NCBI GenBank assembly: GCA_046318115.1
Contig: JBKCVA010000036.1
Coordinates: 1-44,211, forward strand
From: Aquimonas sp046318115
Lineage (GTDB): Bacteria; Pseudomonadota; Gammaproteobacteria; Xanthomonadales; Xanthomonadaceae
Direction of reading: 5' to 3'
Length of the DNA stretch: 44,211 nucleotides
In this document: in pieces, positions 40,635-44,211 of the stretch
How positions within the stretch are numbered: position 1 is the stretch's first letter
Layout: each line of letters begins with the position of its first letter
The notes under the pieces: generated by a model
Databases searched by the model: none
Told to the model about the DNA's origin: nothing
The model's input: the letters and a program-made list of their open reading frames with translations, nothing else
Program-made: the position numbers and the translations under genes

Positions 40635-41471
40635 TCACAGGCGCTGCTGCGGCGTGATCGACTGCAGCAGGATCTCGCCGCGAAGGCTTTGAATGTCGAA
40701 TGCGCGGAGCGTCGAGCCGTCGCCATCCGGCAGCTTCAATCGGGCTTCCCAGGGGCCGGACGGGCTTTGCGCAAGGCTGTCGAGACCGAAGTCGGCCCGC
40801 ACGCCCAGAGCTGCGCGGGCGCTCAGTTCAAGCGGCGCGACCAGGTGGACATCGACAACGATGCCGCCGGCGCTGCGAATTCGATTGAGGCCGACACCAC
40901 GCGCTGACATCGGATAGATCCGCAGCTCGCCGGTCGCACTTTCGATGTCCATGCGGCCATGCGCGGCAACGGTGATTCGGCCGCTTCCACTGCGTGCGGT
41001 CACAGGGTTGTCGATACGACGCACGACGATCTCGCCGAAGTCGCTGCGCAGGAACACAGGAATGCCCGCAGGCACGAAAGCGTAGAGGTCGACGCGTCCC
41101 TTGCGGCGATCGGCAGGCGCATCGGGATCGATCCCCGGATAGCGAACCCGCACGCCGCTGTCGCCGTGCTCCTCGTACCATTCGATACGGGCGATCCGTG
41201 GCGGCTCCCCGATGCGCTGCTCCACACCCTCGTAAGCCACTGCGCTGGCGGAAGTCTGTCGAAGCTGGATATCGCCGTACGGGTTGTCGAGGACGATCCG
41301 CTGCAGTCCCGCGGGCAGCTTGTGCTCTTCGCGGAAGCGCTCCAGCGTGTAGGCGGCCGCACTGACCGACTGCGTGGCAGCGACGGGCGCCGTTGGTTCG
41401 ACGGGTTTGGAGGCGCAGGCTGCAAGCAGAAGCCACCCCAGCAGCGAGGCGGTCTTGGTGATTCGGCTCAC
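40635..41471 (-). CDS. Lipoprotein with DUF4097-like beta-repeat region
   Basis: A 278-residue lipoprotein. The signal peptide ends in a lipobox (LLAAC, lipid-carrying C19). The mature part (about 55-278) is a regular beta-rich sequence resembling putative-adhesin DUF4097 proteins (IVLDNPYGDIQLRQTSASAV; ESATGELRIYPMSARGVGL). It probably faces the periplasm from the inner or outer membrane. It lies upstream of the 1126-residue secreted protein on the same strand, 94 bases apart, so the two may be linked, but a ribosome binding site and space for a promoter are present between them. Confidence 0.72.
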   Translation of the reverse strand: MSRITKTASLLGWLLLAACASKPVEPTAPVAATQSVSAAAYTLERFREEHKLPAGLQRIVLDNPYGDIQLRQTSASAVAYEGVEQRIGEPPRIARIEWYEEHGDSGVRVRYPGIDPDAPADRRKGRVDLYAFVPAGIPVFLRSDFGEIVVRRIDNPVTARSGSGRITVAAHGRMDIESATGELRIYPMSARGVGLNRIRSAGGIVVDVHLVAPLELSARAALGVRADFGLDSLAQSPSGPWEARLKLPDGDGSTLRAFDIQSLRGEILLQSITPQQRL

Positions 41472-41754
41472 TCCGTCTCCCCACGGCGTGATGAAGGCGT
41501 GAGGGTATCACGCTTCGCTGTGCTGACAACTGCGAGCTTGATTGAACAGTTCCTGGATGGGCGGAGCGCTCGCTGGCGCGCATGGAGCCTGTGCGTCGCG
41601 GTCTGCGGCGAGCCTTGAGCGGCGACGCGCAGTGCATGGAATTGCCTGGCGTACTTGGCTACCCTCGCGCGGCGTGGCTGTCCTCGACCGAGGTGCTGGC
41701 CCGACCGTGATCCGACCGATGCATCGGCCGCAACGCCTGGGCCAAGGAGCGAGT

Positions 41755-42153
41755 ATGCGTTTTCCCCTGCACGTCGTTGCCCTCCTGCTTCTGGTCGCTT
41801 CGCTGCTGATCAACCTCGCCTTCTGGGGCGGCGTCAGCACCTCGAAGGTGCTGGGGCCCATCGTCCCCGATGCCGTCCGGCTGCAGGCGCCGTTGGCCTA
41901 CACCTGGCTCGTGATCGGTGACGCGGCGGCCCGCACGCTGGGCGTCGAGGAGCCTCTCGCTCGCTTTGCCGAGTCGCAGTTCCACGATCCCTCCCGAGTG
42001 GTCGAGTCACGCCCGCTGGCCGGGGGCAGGGTCTTGGACGAGCGCAGCGACTGGCTGAAGCTGGTGCATCCCCTGCCGCTGATCCTGCTGCCGATTGCCC
42101 TGCTGCTGTGGTGGCGTCGGCCGCGCGGACTGAAGACGTTCGGCGGCAGGTGA
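41755..42153 (+). CDS. Small membrane protein
   Basis: A 132-residue protein with one N-terminal transmembrane helix (VVALLLLVASLLINLAFW), a central region of about 70 residues and a second helix near the C-terminus (LPLILLPIALLLWW) followed by basic residues. The start ATG 41755 has AAGGAG at 41744-41749, well placed. The family is not recognised. It ends exactly next to the stop codon of the convergent fatty-acid-hydroxylase-type gene (42153/42154). Confidence 0.72.
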   Translation: MRFPLHVVALLLLVASLLINLAFWGGVSTSKVLGPIVPDAVRLQAPLAYTWLVIGDAAARTLGVEEPLARFAESQFHDPSRVVESRPLAGGRVLDERSDWLKLVHPLPLILLPIALLLWWRRPRGLKTFGGR

Positions 42154-43011
42154 TCAGTCGCGGAGACTTCCGTGGCGATCCCGCCGCGCGCGCCTCTTGA
42201 ATGGCAAGGCGAGCAGCGCGCTGAGGTCCAAGGCCTCCGGATAAGCCGCAGGCGCGTAGACGCCAACGGCCTGCACGTCGCCGCGGCGGTAGGTGCGAAA
42301 GACGTGGTCCCAGAGCGGGAGGGCGGTGCCGTAGTTGCCCGCCTGCTCCGGGTCGCTGCTGTGGTGCAGTCGATGCAGTTCCGGCGTGCCGATCAGCAGA
42401 CTGAGACGGCTGCTCCGCGGCAGCGCGATGTTGGCGTGTACCCACAAGCCTTGGGTGAGTGCGAATGCGCTGATCGCGAGCATCACCTCCGCCGAGAAAC
42501 CCAGCAGCAGCAACGGCGCCAGTCGCGCCAGCTTGTCCCAGGCGGCATTCAGCGGATGCGAGGTCAGTGCATTGGCCACATTGAGCTTGGCCGGGCGATG
42601 GTGCAGGACATGCGCCCGCCACAGCCAGCCGCCGCGGTGGCTCAGGCGATGCAGCCAGTAGGGGCCGAACTCGGCCAGCGGCAGCGCGATCAGCAGCTGA
42701 ATGCCAAGGGGAACATCCAGCGCGGGCCGCGCCAAGCTCATCAGCGCCAGCGTGAGTACAGCGCCAACCGCCGTGTCCGCAAGCAGATTCAATCCAAGCA
42801 CCTGCGCGTCGCGCTTCAGCTCAACCGTTCTTGGAGCCCACTCGTCGCGGTGCGGTTGCAGTCGCTCAAGCAGGCCCAGCAGCGCATAGGCAAACAGCAG
42901 CCAGGGCAGCAGTCGTGCTTCCTCGGTCCAGCCGCGCGTGACGAGCAGCCACCCGGCCAGTGCCGCGAGGAGCACACTGTGGGTGAGCGCATTGAAGTGG
43001 TGGAGAGGCAT
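42154..43011 (-). CDS. Fatty acid hydroxylase / sterol desaturase family protein
   Basis: A 285-residue membrane di-iron oxygenase. The histidine boxes are H121-RLS-H125, H134-VLHH138 and H213-RLHH217, with H192 also conserved-looking; hydrophobic helices surround them (about 10-50, 70-118, 165-190). Members hydroxylate or desaturate lipids, sterols, carotenoids or alkylglycerols; the substrate cannot be told. The start ATG (complement of 43009-43011) overlaps the start codon of the divergent Crp/Fnr gene in one CATG; an upstream in-frame ATG would make the overlap larger. No clear ribosome binding site precedes it. Confidence 0.87.
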   Translation of the reverse strand: MPLHHFNALTHSVLLAALAGWLLVTRGWTEEARLLPWLLFAYALLGLLERLQPHRDEWAPRTVELKRDAQVLGLNLLADTAVGAVLTLALMSLARPALDVPLGIQLLIALPLAEFGPYWLHRLSHRGGWLWRAHVLHHRPAKLNVANALTSHPLNAAWDKLARLAPLLLLGFSAEVMLAISAFALTQGLWVHANIALPRSSRLSLLIGTPELHRLHHSSDPEQAGNYGTALPLWDHVFRTYRRGDVQAVGVYAPAAYPEALDLSALLALPFKRRARRDRHGSLRD

Positions 43012-43633
43012 GTCGAGCGAGTCGGATAGCGGAGGCGCGGGCAGCTTCGATGCGCCAGAGCGTCTGCGCATTAACCCGGGTTCAGAACTGCCGGAGCGAT
43101 TGCGCGCGCTCGTCGAAGGCGCTCCACTTCGACGACTCGCTCCGGGTGAGGTGCTGATGCACCCGGGAGCGCTCCAGGATCGGGTCTGGTGGCTGCAGTC
43201 GGGCGCGCTGCGGCGCTTTTCCCTCGGCGCGGACGGCAGCGAGTTCACGCACGATTTCGTGGGGCCCGGCGAGTGGGCCTGGGGAGCCCTGCGCTTGGGT
43301 GCCGAAGACTGCTGCATTGAAGCTGGCCCCGGCCTCGCCGCACTGGCTGCCTGTCAGGTGCGGACCGTGGAGGTCGATGCGTTGCAGCGGCTGCGCGGCA
43401 GCGATGCCGCGAGCGCGGACTACGTGCTCACGCTGCTGCTGCGAGCCAGCGCGCGGCGCCTGCAGCGTGAGGCGGACCTCGTTCATCGGAGCGCCGAGCA
43501 GCGTTACCAGGACCTGTTGTACCAGCGGCCAGACATCGAGGCGGAGTTGAGTCAGAAGCAGATCGCACTGTGGCTTGGGATCACGCCGGTCGCCCTGTCG
43601 CGAATACGACGCCGGCGCGCCGACCGCCGTTAA
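43010..43633 (+). CDS. Crp/Fnr-family transcriptional regulator
   Basis: A 207-residue regulator with an N-terminal cyclic-nucleotide-binding-type beta-roll (about 30-130, with RLAPGEVLMHPGALQDRVWW), a dimerisation helix and a C-terminal helix-turn-helix (about 180-203, SQKQIALWLGITPVALSRIR). No Fnr-type N-terminal cysteine cluster is present. The start ATG 43010 has GGAGAGG directly upstream. It diverges from the hydroxylase gene with overlapping start codons, so it may control that gene. Confidence 0.87.
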   Translation: MSSESDSGGAGSFDAPERLRINPGSELPERLRALVEGAPLRRLAPGEVLMHPGALQDRVWWLQSGALRRFSLGADGSEFTHDFVGPGEWAWGALRLGAEDCCIEAGPGLAALAACQVRTVEVDALQRLRGSDAASADYVLTLLLRASARRLQREADLVHRSAEQRYQDLLYQRPDIEAELSQKQIALWLGITPVALSRIRRRRADRR

Positions 43634-43914
43634 GGCAGTGCCGGACTCTCTGCAGGCTTGATTCGTAGTGCCCGGCACGGCGCTGACCGCTGAGAGCCTG
43701 TGAGAAGCCATCCACCTGCTGCGTCCGCCTCTGGGCGCCCGTGGCGGCAGCGCGCTACGCGAATTCCGCGGTCACCAGCTCGCCAAGCTCCCTTGAATTC
43801 ACGTCCCGCGCTTTGCCACGAAAGCCTAGTGACGCCCTCGCTACGGCGTCTGGGTTCTTTCATTCGCTCTGAGCCCGGAGCGTTTCGTCGCGGCCACGGG
43901 CGCTGCGTGCGCTG
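43634..43914. other. Intergenic region between the Crp/Fnr and ArsR genes
   Basis: The flanking genes converge. No gene, strong terminator or repeat stands out in these 281 bases. Confidence 0.4.
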
Positions 43915-44202
43915 TCAGTCGGAGCCGCCGCAATAGATCCTGTGGAGCACGCCGATGATTTCCTGCACGGGCCCCGGCGACAGCGAGTAGAAGATCGTCT
44001 GCGCCGAGCGCCGGGTCTGCACCAGGCCTTCTTCGCGCAGCACGGCGAGGTGCTGCGACAGCGCCGACTGCGAGAGATCCAGGCCGGCGTTGATGTCCGA
44101 CACCGCCTGCTCGCCGCCGGCCAGCATGCACAGGATCATGAGCCGCTTCTCGTTGGCCATGGCCTTCAGCAGCTGCGCCGCATCGGTGGCATGGCTGCGC
44201 AT
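43915..44202 (-). CDS. ArsR-family regulator with BigR-like cysteine pair, possibly 5'-truncated by the window edge
   Basis: A winged-helix ArsR/SmtB repressor of at least 95 residues. LLKAMANEKRLMILCML, then LSQSALSQHLAVLREEGLVQ (recognition helix region) and TRRSAQTIFYSL fit BigR/SqrR/YgaV-type regulators, which sense persulfide through two cysteines. Those positions are filled here by C25 (LMILC) and C91 (HRIYC). Metal-binding ArsR motifs (ELCVCDL) are absent. The frame is open to the window end and the residues before M1 (AEE) fit the family, so the true start may lie beyond 44211. Its target genes would be to the right. Confidence 0.85.
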   Translation of the reverse strand: MRSHATDAAQLLKAMANEKRLMILCMLAGGEQAVSDINAGLDLSQSALSQHLAVLREEGLVQTRRSAQTIFYSLSPGPVQEIIGVLHRIYCGGSD

Positions 44203-44211
44203 CTCTTCGGC

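Overview
The window is a roughly 68% G+C chromosomal stretch from a gammaproteobacterium of the Lysobacterales (Xanthomonadales). The best markers are a Clp-type CRP homologue divergent from a Xanthomonas-like speD, trpG-trpD-trpC followed by a HAD phosphatase gene, coq7 next to a GlcF-like iron-sulfur protein and rplM-rpsI, and a DesK/DesR-type pair with an ABC-2 transporter. Two large secreted proteins end in an R(N/D)GFE tail. The exact genus cannot be told from the sequence alone.

Left part (1-16 kb). A complete integron integrase gene sits at the left edge, reading into the window, so any attI site and cassette array would lie to the left, outside it. Next come pilU (twitching motility ATPase, minus strand), a divergent pair of envelope proteins ending in an OmpA domain, a YdcH-family protein with a clear terminator followed by a GGGATTG heptamer array, an aldo/keto reductase, and the tryptophan block trpG-trpD-trpC-HAD phosphatase with a possible 38-codon ORF between trpD and trpC. 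Two small cysteine-rich secreted proteins of unknown function follow. A minus-strand series clp -> PilZ/YcgR-like protein -> TPR/PAS membrane protein combines two likely c-di-GMP effectors; it is divergent from speD.

Middle (16-31 kb). This part holds a DUF2339 multi-spanning membrane protein, the GlcF-like protein plus coq7, rplM-rpsI, tRNA-Gln(CTG), tRNA-Ile2(CAT), a 1022-residue surface protein of autotransporter-passenger type with Ig-like domains, a TRIC/YadS-type channel, the HU protein, a kinase-like protein with a degenerate ATPase half, L-serine dehydratase, a glutaredoxin-like protein, a small membrane protein and sufT.

Right part (31-44 kb). A minus-strand block carries ABC ATPase, ABC permease, a secreted amidohydrolase with a C-terminal beta-rich domain, a DesK-like kinase and a DesR-like regulator. 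Then come a 1126-residue secreted protein with a strong terminator, a lipoprotein, a small membrane protein, a fatty-acid-hydroxylase-family protein whose start codon shares one CATG with a divergent Crp/Fnr regulator, and an ArsR regulator with a BigR-like cysteine pair at the right edge.

The most notable observations are the C-terminal module and R(N/D)GFE tail shared by the two largest secreted proteins, the integron integrase at the edge, the heptamer repeat family with one hairpin-forming copy, the shared CATG start, the intercistronic small ORF in the trp cluster and the degenerate kinase. No CRISPR array, rRNA, prophage or intact insertion sequence was seen.
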